Of a DNA stretch of 64,000 nucleotides, positions 7,690 through 16,198 are shown in pieces (within the stretch, counting starts at the first letter, position 1; every line of letters starts with the position of its first letter). This stretch comes from Pedobacter steynii (lineage in GTDB: Bacteria > Bacteroidota > Bacteroidia > Sphingobacteriales > Sphingobacteriaceae): contig NZ_FNGY01000002.1 in NCBI RefSeq assembly GCF_900103665.1, forward strand, positions 744,001 to 808,000, in the 5' to 3' direction. The notes below the pieces were generated by a model. The model was not told where the DNA came from. It saw only the letters and a program-made list of their open reading frames with translations, and searched no databases. Position numbers and translations under genes: made by a program.

Positions 7690-9630
7690 ATGAAATTTAT
7701 TAAAGTACTTATTTTGTCAGCGCTGTTCTTGTATGCTACAGACATACAGGCACAGCAAAAATATATCGTCTATTCGCCAGACCATAAAATTGAGGTCACA
7801 CTTTCGGTATCCGATAGTGTCTATTATACGGTAAAAGTAGACCAGAAAGAACTTATTTCAGCTTCTGCTATTGCCTTGGATGTGGATGGCAAAAACAAAT
7901 GGAAAGTTGCGAAAACCAGCAAGTCTAAACACAATGAGGTATTACATCCGGTCGTTTGGCAAAAGAGTAAGGAGGTAGCGGATGTTTATAACCAGTTGCG
8001 CCTTGATTTTAACAACGGGCTTGCCCTGGAATGGAAAGCCTTTGATAATGGGGTGTCCTGGAGATGGTTAAGCAAACTCAAAAAAGATTTTGTAGTAAGA
8101 TCTGAAACCGCAAAGTTTAACTTTAAAGGTTCCGGCAAGGCCTGGTATCCACAGGAAGAGCAGTTCTTTTCACACAATGAACGTGAATATAAAAATTATA
8201 CCCTGGATCAGTTAGACGGCAAGAAACTGGCCAGTTTACCGGCCTTGTTCCAGGTTGGAGAGGTAAAGCTGCTGCTTACCGAATCAGACCTGTTTAACTA
8301 TGCGGGGATGTGGTTAAGGGGAACGGGAAAAGGTGGTGTACATGGCGTTTTCCCGGCTTATCCAAAAGTAAAAGCCATTACCAGCGATCGTGATGAGCAA
8401 GTGAAGCAGCGGGAAGATTACCTGGCCAAAGCCAATGGGGAGCAGAATTTCCCATGGAGAGTGATTATGGTGGCAAGAGAAGATAAAGACATTCTTGTAA
8501 ATCAAATGCCTTATCTGTTGGGTAGACCATCTACAGGTGATTTTAGCTGGGTGAAACCAGGTAAAGTGCAGTGGGACTGGTGGCACTATAACAATGTTTA
8601 TGAAGTAGATTTTAAAGCAGGAATTAATAATGATACCTATAAATATTATATCGATGTAGCTTCAAAATACGGAATCGAGTATGTTTTGCTGGATGAAGGT
8701 TGGTGTGATACGCGTGACCTGATGAAGCAAGCGCCGGGAATTGATGTAGCGGAGCTTGCAGCATACGCAAAAAGTAAAAACGTAGCGTTGTTGTTATGGT
8801 CTAGCTGGCTGGTATTGGACCAGCAGCTGGATATGGCACTTGACCAGTTTCAGAAATGGGGCATCAAGGGGATCAAAGTAGATTTCATGCAGCGCGACGA
8901 CCAGGAAATGGTGAATTATTATGAGAAGGTTGCAGTAGCGGCCGCAAAGAGAAAACTGCTGGTCGACTTTCATGGTGCCTATAAGCCTACAGGCTGGCTG
9001 CGGACTTATCCAAACATTATGACTTCAGAAGGAGTATTGGGCAATGAGATCAGTAAGTTTGCCGGATCCATCAACCCTTCACATACTGCAACGCTTCCTT
9101 TTACGCGGATGGCAGCCGGTCCAATGGACTTTACTCCCGGGGGAATGCGCAATGTGCATAAAAAGGAATGGGCAGCCGCTCCCTCGGAACCGATGACCCT
9201 CGGTACCCGTTGCAACCAGATGGCGATGTACGTGATTTATGAGAGTCCGCTGCAGATGTTGTGCGATATTCCTACTCATTACCTGAAAGAGCCTCAGTCT
9301 ATGGAATTCATTAAAGCGGTTCCTGCGGTGTGGGCGAAAACAGTGGCACTGAATGGCAAGGTCGGGGAATACGTAACCATGGCCAGGCAGGCAGCAAACG
9401 GCGACTGGTATATCGGCTCCATGACAGACTGGAGCGAAAGGGAATTTGAATTGTCACTTTCTTTTTTACCGGATGGGGAATATGAAATGCAGGTCTGGAA
9501 GGATGGAATCAATGCCAACAAAAATGCGAAGGATTTTAAAATGGAAAAACTTCAGGTTAACCGCAATACGCCGTTGAATATCAAGCTGGCATCAGGCGGT
9601 GGCTATGTGGCCAGACTAATTAAAATATAA
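7690..9630 (+). CDS. GH97 family glycoside hydrolase (SusB-related; probably the retaining alpha-galactosidase type)
   Basis: A 646-residue protein with a signal peptide ending ATDIQAQQ. It has the N-terminal beta-supersandwich of GH97 (starts IVYSPDHKIEVTLSVSD), the central (beta/alpha)8 barrel (VQWDWWHYNNVYEVDF, then EYVLLDEGW) and a C-terminal beta domain. The barrel strand GIKGIKVDFMQRDDQ carries Asp398, where retaining GH97 enzymes have their nucleophile. The following strand reads VDFHGAYKPTG, with Gly429 where, from memory of SusB, inverting members place a base Glu. I therefore infer a retaining alpha-galactosidase-like enzyme rather than a SusB-type alpha-glucosidase. It would act in the periplasm on imported oligomers. 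Spacing to its neighbours is 8 bp and 10 bp (one operon). A short imperfect hairpin covers the signal-peptide codons (7728-7750). Confidence 0.9.
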   Translation: MKFIKVLILSALFLYATDIQAQQKYIVYSPDHKIEVTLSVSDSVYYTVKVDQKELISASAIALDVDGKNKWKVAKTSKSKHNEVLHPVVWQKSKEVADVYNQLRLDFNNGLALEWKAFDNGVSWRWLSKLKKDFVVRSETAKFNFKGSGKAWYPQEEQFFSHNEREYKNYTLDQLDGKKLASLPALFQVGEVKLLLTESDLFNYAGMWLRGTGKGGVHGVFPAYPKVKAITSDRDEQVKQREDYLAKANGEQNFPWRVIMVAREDKDILVNQMPYLLGRPSTGDFSWVKPGKVQWDWWHYNNVYEVDFKAGINNDTYKYYIDVASKYGIEYVLLDEGWCDTRDLMKQAPGIDVAELAAYAKSKNVALLLWSSWLVLDQQLDMALDQFQKWGIKGIKVDFMQRDDQEMVNYYEKVAVAAAKRKLLVDFHGAYKPTGWLRTYPNIMTSEGVLGNEISKFAGSINPSHTATLPFTRMAAGPMDFTPGGMRNVHKKEWAAAPSEPMTLGTRCNQMAMYVIYESPLQMLCDIPTHYLKEPQSMEFIKAVPAVWAKTVALNGKVGEYVTMARQAANGDWYIGSMTDWSEREFELSLSFLPDGEYEMQVWKDGINANKNAKDFKMEKLQVNRNTPLNIKLASGGGYVARLIKI

Positions 9631-9640
9631 ATACATTCTA

Positions 9641-10750
9641 ATGAAAAGATACCTCATTGTTGTTGCAATGCTAGGATTTAGCATTGCAAATGCCCAGATA
9701 AAGGAGTTCAAAAATTGGCCGAAAGGCAGCGACCCGAAGGAGATCGGGAACCTGCTGGCCTGGCATTTTGTGGAAACCCCACATACCAATTTCGGCATGC
9801 CCGGCTTGCCGGGCTCCATTACCTATTCGGAGGTCTGTTCCTGGTACGGCGCCTTGAAGTTCGCGGCAACAACCAAAAACCGGGAGCTGCTTAACAAGCT
9901 CGATCAAAGATTCAGGCCATTGCTGTACGAAAAGAAAAACCTGCAGCCACGACCTGATCATGTAGACCCCAACATATTTGGTTCCTTACCCCTGGAACTG
10001 TTTATGCAAAATAAGAACCCTGTTTACCTGGATATGGGCAAATGGTTTGCCGATCAGCAATGGACGCTGCCAAAAAATGCAAAACCTGAATACCAGGCTT
10101 TGCTAGATAAGGGTTTAACCTGGCAAACCAGAATGTGGATTGATGATATGTATATGATCACCAATATTCAGGCTCAGGCATACAGGGCTACCGGCGACAG
10201 AAAATACATAGACCGGGCGGCGGCTGAAATGGTGGTTTATCTGGATGCGATCCAGCGCCCCAACGGTTTATTTTTCCATGCTGCCGATGTCCCATTTTTT
10301 TGGGGAAGAGGAAACGGATGGATGGCTGCGGGGATGACTGAGCTATTGAGTTCATTACCCAAAGACCATAAAGACCGCCCCAGAATTTTAAAAGCCTATC
10401 AGACCATGATGCGAAGTTTAAAGGAATTCCAGACAAAAGAAGGGATGTGGCTACAGTTGATAGATGATGCAGGTTCCTGGCCGGAAACCTCGGGCACAGG
10501 TATGTTTACATTCGCCATGATTACGGGAGTGAAAAAGGGATGGTTAGATCAGAAGGAATATGCTCCGGTAGCCCGAAAAGGATGGATCGCACTCACAAAG
10601 TATATAGACGCAAATGGCGATGTGAGAGAAGTTTGTCAGGGGACGAATAAAGAAAACAGCAGGCAGTATTACCTGGATAGAAAGAGAATTACCGGAGATA
10701 TGCATGGGCAGGCACCCGTATTGTGGAGTGTTTTTGCCTTGCTTCAATAA
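9641..10750 (+). CDS. GH105 family unsaturated uronyl hydrolase-like protein
   Basis: A 369-residue protein with a signal peptide ending SIANAQ. It belongs to the (alpha/alpha)6-barrel GH88/GH105 group: TWQTRMWIDDMYMI contains the Asp pair (Asp168-Asp169) with the catalytic Asp, followed by FFWGRGNGWMAAGM, then DAGSWPETSGTGMF, which are the landmark motifs of YteR/RhiN-type GH105 enzymes. Known members remove terminal delta-4,5-unsaturated uronic acids left by polysaccharide lyases (rhamnogalacturonan, ulvan, other acidic glycans). No lyase is present in this window, though the locus extends upstream. It is the last gene of the first PUL. A perfect 11-bp inverted repeat lies in its signal-peptide codons. 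Confidence 0.88.
   Translation: MKRYLIVVAMLGFSIANAQIKEFKNWPKGSDPKEIGNLLAWHFVETPHTNFGMPGLPGSITYSEVCSWYGALKFAATTKNRELLNKLDQRFRPLLYEKKNLQPRPDHVDPNIFGSLPLELFMQNKNPVYLDMGKWFADQQWTLPKNAKPEYQALLDKGLTWQTRMWIDDMYMITNIQAQAYRATGDRKYIDRAAAEMVVYLDAIQRPNGLFFHAADVPFFWGRGNGWMAAGMTELLSSLPKDHKDRPRILKAYQTMMRSLKEFQTKEGMWLQLIDDAGSWPETSGTGMFTFAMITGVKKGWLDQKEYAPVARKGWIALTKYIDANGDVREVCQGTNKENSRQYYLDRKRITGDMHGQAPVLWSVFALLQ
9663..9689 (+). repeat. Perfect 11-bp inverted repeat in the signal-peptide codons of the GH105 gene
   Basis: Arms TTGCAATGCTA (9663-9673) and TAGCATTGCAA (9679-9689) are exact reverse complements around the loop GGATT, 23-49 nt after the start codon, encoding VAMLGFSIANA of the signal peptide. 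No T-run follows, so it looks more like an RNA hairpin near the ribosome-entry region than a terminator. Confidence 0.75.
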
Positions 10751-10908
10751 AATTATTCCCCATTTTAGTTCAGATTGATGATGCCATGACTTCCTGTTAA
10801 TGAAGCTGAATCAGGATCTGTAGTTGTACCTCTCGACATGGTTATCAAAATTATTTGCTAACGTTTGGCTGCAATTTTTTGTAACTTTAATGCGGGGGTA
10901 ATTTCTTT

Positions 10909-11496
10909 ATGGCTATTAAATCTTTTGTCAATGAAAGTGAATTGCTTAAACAAATAGCAAAAGGTGATCAGCGCGCATTTAAATTGATATTTGACCATTA
11001 CAGACCTCAGATTTATTCTTTTTCTTTAAAATACCTGAAGTCGGAATTACAGGCCGAAGAAGTGGTGCAGGAAGTTTTTCTTAAACTATGGAAATTGGAA
11101 GATCGGCTGACTGCTATAAGAGATCTGGAAAACTATCTGCTTACTTTGTCCAGAAATAAATCCTTTGATCTGCTGCGACGAATGAAACTGGAAGCCAGAA
11201 GTATAGAACCGCTTGGGGCCTGGGATAAAATCACCAATGATACTGAAGAAGAAATTTTGCTTAATGATACCCGTAAGGTACTAAACGATGGCATTGCATT
11301 GTTACCTCCGCAACAAAAACAGGTTTACCAGCTTTGTCATCAGGAGGGATTGAAGTATGATGAGGTTGCGGCCAGGCTACAACTTTCTCCGCAAACGGTG
11401 CAGCGACATATGAAACTGGCACTGCATTTCCTGCGGGATTACCTGAGTAAACATACTGATGTGGCCGCTATGCTGATCATTTTTAAGTTATTGTAA
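10909..11496 (+). CDS. RNA polymerase ECF-type sigma factor (FecI/Bacteroidota group)
   Basis: A 195-residue ECF sigma factor with region 2 (FKLIFDHYRPQIYSFSLKYL, then AEEVVQEVFLKLWK, residues 20-65) and region 4 (LLPPQQKQVYQLCHQEGLKY, then AARLQLSPQTVQRHMKLALH, residues 128-180) joined by a short linker. Such factors direct polymerase to the promoter of a linked SusC operon when released by a FecR anti-sigma. It starts 158 bp after the GH105 stop. That gap has a TAACTTTA element at 10882 resembling the Bacteroidota -7 box but no well-spaced -33 box. FecR and an STN-bearing SusC gene follow, which is the classic trans-envelope signalling arrangement. Confidence 0.95.
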   Translation: MAIKSFVNESELLKQIAKGDQRAFKLIFDHYRPQIYSFSLKYLKSELQAEEVVQEVFLKLWKLEDRLTAIRDLENYLLTLSRNKSFDLLRRMKLEARSIEPLGAWDKITNDTEEEILLNDTRKVLNDGIALLPPQQKQVYQLCHQEGLKYDEVAARLQLSPQTVQRHMKLALHFLRDYLSKHTDVAAMLIIFKLL

Positions 11497-11572
11497 GTAA
11501 AATCATTTTTTTTCGTTTTCCATTGCCCCCCTTTTCCATCTCGCGCGTCCATGTATAAAAGGGACGTATATT

Positions 11573-12688
11573 ATGGATCAGAATAACATAAAATATTTAC
11601 ACCAACAATACCTTAATGACACGCTTACTGAGGCGGAGTCGGCAGACTGGGAACGGCTATTGAATGATCCGGCGCAGGAAGAAGTGCTGAAATCGTTAAT
11701 GGCAATGACATGGCAGGAGATGAGGTCTGCCGATCTTAAAGATATGTCTGCTGATCAGGCAGATTTAATGGAAAGGTTTATTACCGCACAAGATCAGGGC
11801 AGAACTATCCGCTTGTGGCCACGTATTGCAATGGTTGCAGCAGCATTGGCATTAATTTTTGTGGGTGTGTATTTTTTTAAATCTGTCCTTCAACCCGAAG
11901 TAAAGAACATTGTTGCACGTAATGATGTTTCCCCAGGCTCAAACAAGGCAACGATCAGGTTGGCCGATGGCAAAACAATTAGCCTGAGTGGCAGCAAAAG
12001 TGGCGTTGTTGTAGATCGCAGTAAAATAGCTTACAATGATGGCAGTTTGGTTCAGCACTCGATTGGTGTTCAAACCATCAGCACTCCCCGTGGAGGCACC
12101 TATCAGATCACGCTATCTGACGGTACAAGGGTCTGGCTTAATGCAGCTTCCAGTTTAACTTACGTTGCCGGTTTAAATGAGAAAGGAGAACGCAGTGTGA
12201 AGCTCAATGGAGAAGCTTACTTCGAGGTGGCCAAAGATAAAATACATCCTTTTGTGGTCGAAAGCAGAGGGCAGCGTGTCGAAGTATTGGGTACGCATTT
12301 TAATATCAGTTCCTATGAGGATGAAAGTGTAGTTAAAACCACCTTGTTAGAAGGTAGTGTAAAAATAAATGACCTTATATTAAAGCCTAATGAGCAATCA
12401 CTGCTCAGTGGAAATGACCTCAAAGTTAGACAGGTAGATACCGAAAATGAAATTGCCTGGAAAAATGGAGAGTTCATTTTTAAAGAAGATGACCTTAGAG
12501 CAACCATGCGTAAAATAGCCAGGTGGTATGATGTAGAAATCATTTATGATGCTTCTGCTCCTGCGGTATTGACACCAGGTGGCTGGGTTTCCCGATCAAA
12601 AAACATCTCTGCTGTATTAAAAATAATGGAAGCAACTGGAAAAGTTCACTTTAAAGTAGAGGGAAGGAGGATTACGGTGACGAAATAA
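11573..12688 (+). CDS. FecR-family anti-sigma factor
   Basis: A 371-residue inner-membrane protein with an N-terminal cytoplasmic domain (about 1-80) that would hold the sigma factor, one membrane helix (IAMVAAALALIFVGVYFF, about 83-100), a FecR domain in the periplasm (STPRGGTYQITLSDGTRVWLN through KIHPFVVESRGQRVEVLGTHFNI) and a C-terminal DUF4974-type domain (FKEDDLRATMRKIARWYDVEI, then ISAVLKIMEATGKVHFKV). It relays contact with the STN domain of the following SusC to the sigma factor. It lies 76 bp after the sigma gene and 116 bp before susC. Confidence 0.96.
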   Translation: MDQNNIKYLHQQYLNDTLTEAESADWERLLNDPAQEEVLKSLMAMTWQEMRSADLKDMSADQADLMERFITAQDQGRTIRLWPRIAMVAAALALIFVGVYFFKSVLQPEVKNIVARNDVSPGSNKATIRLADGKTISLSGSKSGVVVDRSKIAYNDGSLVQHSIGVQTISTPRGGTYQITLSDGTRVWLNAASSLTYVAGLNEKGERSVKLNGEAYFEVAKDKIHPFVVESRGQRVEVLGTHFNISSYEDESVVKTTLLEGSVKINDLILKPNEQSLLSGNDLKVRQVDTENEIAWKNGEFIFKEDDLRATMRKIARWYDVEIIYDASAPAVLTPGGWVSRSKNISAVLKIMEATGKVHFKVEGRRITVTK

Positions 12689-12716
12689 ATACACCTGAAA
12701 ATGCTGAACCAAAAAA

Positions 12717-12743
12717 GCCAAAAGTGCGACTAACACTTCTGGC
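12717..12743 (+). repeat. Hairpin between fecR and susC
   Basis: GCCA-A-AAGTG (12717-12726) pairs with CACTT-C-TGGC (12734-12743) with one internal mismatch and a 7-nt loop. No T-run follows. It lies in the 116-bp leader before the SusC gene and may be part of its untranslated region or a weak barrier separating the regulator transcript from the transport operon. Confidence 0.5.
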
Positions 12744-12804
12744 CTATAGCTGGCATTACGTTAATAAAATTTCTGAAGATCTATCAACTTAACCAACTAA
12801 ACAA

Positions 12805-15800
12805 ATGTATAAAATTTATACCAGGAAACCGGGTATACCTATATTCTGTTTCCGTAAATTCTTGCTTGTGATGAAACTAACCACTATCATTTTAATCGCA
12901 GCAGTAATGCAGGTAAGCGCAGCTTCCTATGCACAGAAGGTAACTCTTGAAAAAAAATCAGCTTCGCTTGAAAGCGTATTTAAAGAACTGCGCAAGCAAA
13001 CCGGCTATGATTTCTTTTTTGACCGTAACAGCATGCAGAAAGCCCGCCCTGTAGATATAAGTGTTAAAGATGCAGCGCTTAAGGATGTGCTGGATCAATT
13101 GTTCGAAGATCAGCAACTGAGCTATTCAATAGAGAGCAATACAGTGGTGATCAAGGAGAAAACGCCTTCCTTTCTGGACAAGATTATTCATCGCTTTACT
13201 GATATTGATGTGCGTGGCCGCATTTTGGATGATAAAGGAATCCCGCTTCCCGGCGCGACAGTAAAAGTTAAAGGAACAAAAAATATAACGCTTACAAATG
13301 TAAATGGCGAGTTTAAATTGAATAATGTGACGGAAGATGGAATTCTGATTGTCAATTATGTAGGGTATAATACGGTAAGCCTTCCTGCTAAAAAGGATAT
13401 GGGAAATATCATACTTGTAGTGAGCACTTCCCAGCTTGACCAAATTCAGGTAATCGCTTATGGGATCACTACCAAACGTGCCAATACCGGTTCTCAGGCG
13501 GGAATAAAAGCAGTGGACATTGAAAAACAGGTCATTCACAATCCTTTGGAAGCCCTGATCGGCAGAGTTGCAGGATTGGATGTAACGCAACAAAGCGGTA
13601 TGCCGGGAACAGCGATTACCATTCGTATACGTGGAGTGAACAGTCTGCGACAAAACGCGAATGAACCCTTGGTGCTGATTGACGGAATCCCTTTCCAAAC
13701 GACATCTCTGATCACGCCTGGGGGCGTAGCTTTAGCCCGGGAAATGAGCCCCTTGAGCAGTTTGAGCCCAGCCGATATCGAAAGCATTGATGTGCTTAAA
13801 GATGCAGATGCAACAGCCATATATGGTAGCCGGGGCGCCAATGGCGTGATTCTGATTACTACGAAAAAGGGTAAAGGTGGGAAAACGGCAGTCAACTTTA
13901 ATGTGTCCTCTGGTGTCGGCAAGATCGCAAGAAAGGCAGGGGTACTCAATCTCAGGGAATATCTGGATATGCGCTATGAAGCATTTAGAAATGATGGCGC
14001 GGATTTTGAAAAATCTATTTATGCCTGGGACCTTAATGATTGGGATACCACAAGGTATACCGATTGGCAGGACAAGTTGCTAGGAGGGACCGCACGTTTT
14101 TCTAACGCTCAGGTATCAATGACAGGAGGCGATGAAAAGACCAGTTATAATTTTGGTGCCGGATATCTCCGTCAGACCAGCGTTTATCCAAGCAAATATG
14201 CAGATCAAAAATACAACGGTCGCCTGGCGATCAGCCATACTGCAACTAATCAGAGGTTCAAAGTGCAGTTTCTGGCCACATTTGGTTCGGAAGACAATCG
14301 GTTACCTTTGATAGATCTTGTTTCAGCTGCGCTGACACTTGCACCGAATGCTCCGGAAGTGTACGATGCACAAGGGAAGCTAAACTGGGACAACAACCGG
14401 TTACTCTGGGATAATCCCATGGCAAAACTCCAGGAGAGTTTTCAGAGCAAAACCAATACTTTCACGTCTAACGCGAACTTAAGCTATGAGCTGCCGAAAG
14501 GAATTATCCTGAAAGCCTTGATTGGCTTTAACAATAACAACAACAATGCACTGGATCTTAAACCTTCTACGGTTTATCCTCCAGCCCAGGCCACCGCGCT
14601 TGGTGAGTTTTATCGTACTTCTACTAACACCGTAAACAATACCAGCACCTGGAATATGGAGCCCCAGATTACCTATTCCACTAAAGTAGGGCCCGGAATA
14701 CTCAATGTGCTCGCAGGTGCAACTTTTCAGCGGACCGAAACAAACGCTTTGATGAATTCCGGATATGGCTATAAGGACGATGACCTTTTAAATAACTTGT
14801 CGGCTGCATCAAGAATTGTTGGCAGCAGAACGTTGACAACGTATAATTACAATGCGATATTTAGCCGTATCGGCTACAACATCGCCAATAAATACATTTT
14901 AAATTTCACCGGCAGGAGAGATGGTTCAAGCAGGTTTGCTCAAGGCAAGCAGTTTGGGAACTTCGGTGCTGTTGGTGCTGCCTGGCTTTTCGCAGAAGAA
15001 TCCTGGATCAAAAAATCTCTGCCATTCCTGAGTTACGGAAAGTTACGGGGAAGCTATGGGGTTACGGGTAATGATATGATAGGGGATTACGCTTATTTTC
15101 AACTCTATAACAGCACCAATTTAAGGTATGGGGCTGCTGGCTATGGTGGCGGTTCGGTATTAACGCCAGACAAACTGGAAAATGACCACTTTGGATGGGA
15201 AACCAACAAGAAAGCCGAGGCAGCGCTCGAGCTTGGATTTTTTAAGGACAGGATTTTATTGACCACAAATTATTACCGCAACCGTTCCTCCAGTATGCTG
15301 GTAGATTATCCACTGGCAGCCACAACAGGCTTTGCGGGAGTGATCAGTAACCTGCCTGCACTGATACAAAACTCCGGATGGGAATTTGAATTGAATACGG
15401 TGAACTTGAAAAGTAAAAGCTTTACCTGGTCCAGTTCCTTTAATTTAACCCTGCCCAAAAATAAATTGGTTCGGTTTGACGGGCTGGAAAATTCCAGCTA
15501 TAAGAACACCTATGCAATCGGACATCCGCTGAACATGATCAAAACATTGTTGCCTTATGATATAAATCCGCAAACCGGAGTTGGAGCGGTAAAAAATGCT
15601 CAGGGGGTGGTTATCCCTCCATCTGCGTTGACGATTAACGATGCAGTTAACATTATTGATCTCTTTAAAGATTATTACGGGGGATTAAACAATAGTTTTA
15701 GTTATAAGGGCTTTTCTCTGGATGTTTTCTTACAATTTTCAAAACAAAAGGGTAACTATACCTCCAGTACGGCATTCAGATCTAACCAGATCAATCTGCC

Positions 15801-16188
15801 TGGTTTTATCGGAAACATGCCATCTGAAAGATATGCGGACAGATGGACAACACCAGGACAGACAGGGGCAATGTTTCAGCGGTTAACGCAGGATATTACA
15901 CGTGTGCAGCCAGCCGCGGCGGCGGCACTCGGAATGGGAACATTCTCTGCCTCGTTAGATCCTGCATATTATGTGGATATCACCTATCTGCGCTTAAAGA
16001 ACGTATCGCTTTCCTATACACTGCCTACAACTTTTCAGCGAAAGCTCAGGTTGCAGAATGCGCGGATATTTATTCAAGGTCAGAACCTGTTGACGTTTAC
16101 AAACTATCCGGGAATGGATCCGGAAAATCAGTCGAGAAGCTTACCACCCTTGAAAATGCTAACTGCAGGTTTACAGCTCACCTTTTAA
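12805..16188 (+). CDS. SusC/RagA-like TonB-dependent transporter with N-terminal STN signalling domain
   Basis: 1127 residues. In order: a long N-terminal leader with signal segment (about 20-43), STN domain (about 45-115, VTLEKKSASLESVFKELRKQ through SIESNTVVIKEK), carboxypeptidase-regulatory-like beta-sandwich (about 134-212, VRGRILDDKGIPLPGATVKV), plug (about 225-350, IRIRGVNSLRQNANEPLVLI through DADATAIYGSRGANGVILIT) and 22-strand barrel ending in Phe. The STN domain contacts FecR, so this transporter is both importer and sensor for the sigma/FecR pair just upstream. Thioredoxin and M16 peptidase genes follow, rather than glycosidases, so a peptide-like ligand (as for RagAB) is plausible. 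The extended leader before MKLTTIILI is usual for STN-type SusC proteins, which supports the 12805 start. Confidence 0.96.
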   Translation: MYKIYTRKPGIPIFCFRKFLLVMKLTTIILIAAVMQVSAASYAQKVTLEKKSASLESVFKELRKQTGYDFFFDRNSMQKARPVDISVKDAALKDVLDQLFEDQQLSYSIESNTVVIKEKTPSFLDKIIHRFTDIDVRGRILDDKGIPLPGATVKVKGTKNITLTNVNGEFKLNNVTEDGILIVNYVGYNTVSLPAKKDMGNIILVVSTSQLDQIQVIAYGITTKRANTGSQAGIKAVDIEKQVIHNPLEALIGRVAGLDVTQQSGMPGTAITIRIRGVNSLRQNANEPLVLIDGIPFQTTSLITPGGVALAREMSPLSSLSPADIESIDVLKDADATAIYGSRGANGVILITTKKGKGGKTAVNFNVSSGVGKIARKAGVLNLREYLDMRYEAFRNDGADFEKSIYAWDLNDWDTTRYTDWQDKLLGGTARFSNAQVSMTGGDEKTSYNFGAGYLRQTSVYPSKYADQKYNGRLAISHTATNQRFKVQFLATFGSEDNRLPLIDLVSAALTLAPNAPEVYDAQGKLNWDNNRLLWDNPMAKLQESFQSKTNTFTSNANLSYELPKGIILKALIGFNNNNNNALDLKPSTVYPPAQATALGEFYRTSTNTVNNTSTWNMEPQITYSTKVGPGILNVLAGATFQRTETNALMNSGYGYKDDDLLNNLSAASRIVGSRTLTTYNYNAIFSRIGYNIANKYILNFTGRRDGSSRFAQGKQFGNFGAVGAAWLFAEESWIKKSLPFLSYGKLRGSYGVTGNDMIGDYAYFQLYNSTNLRYGAAGYGGGSVLTPDKLENDHFGWETNKKAEAALELGFFKDRILLTTNYYRNRSSSMLVDYPLAATTGFAGVISNLPALIQNSGWEFELNTVNLKSKSFTWSSSFNLTLPKNKLVRFDGLENSSYKNTYAIGHPLNMIKTLLPYDINPQTGVGAVKNAQGVVIPPSALTINDAVNIIDLFKDYYGGLNNSFSYKGFSLDVFLQFSKQKGNYTSSTAFRSNQINLPGFIGNMPSERYADRWTTPGQTGAMFQRLTQDITRVQPAAAAALGMGTFSASLDPAYYVDITYLRLKNVSLSYTLPTTFQRKLRLQNARIFIQGQNLLTFTNYPGMDPENQSRSLPPLKMLTAGLQLTF

Positions 16189-16198
16189 TCCTTAAATC

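Noticed and set aside
10854..10889. Possible promoter before the sigma factor gene (TTTG and TAACTTTA)
   Set aside because: Candidate -33 and -7 boxes are 14 or 24 nt apart, and the -7 ends in A rather than G, so it is not listed as a feature.
13126..13698. 190-codon minus-strand frame opposite the STN/plug region of SusC
   Set aside because: It is fully inside a well-supported SusC gene, has no start context and the translation resembles no protein family.
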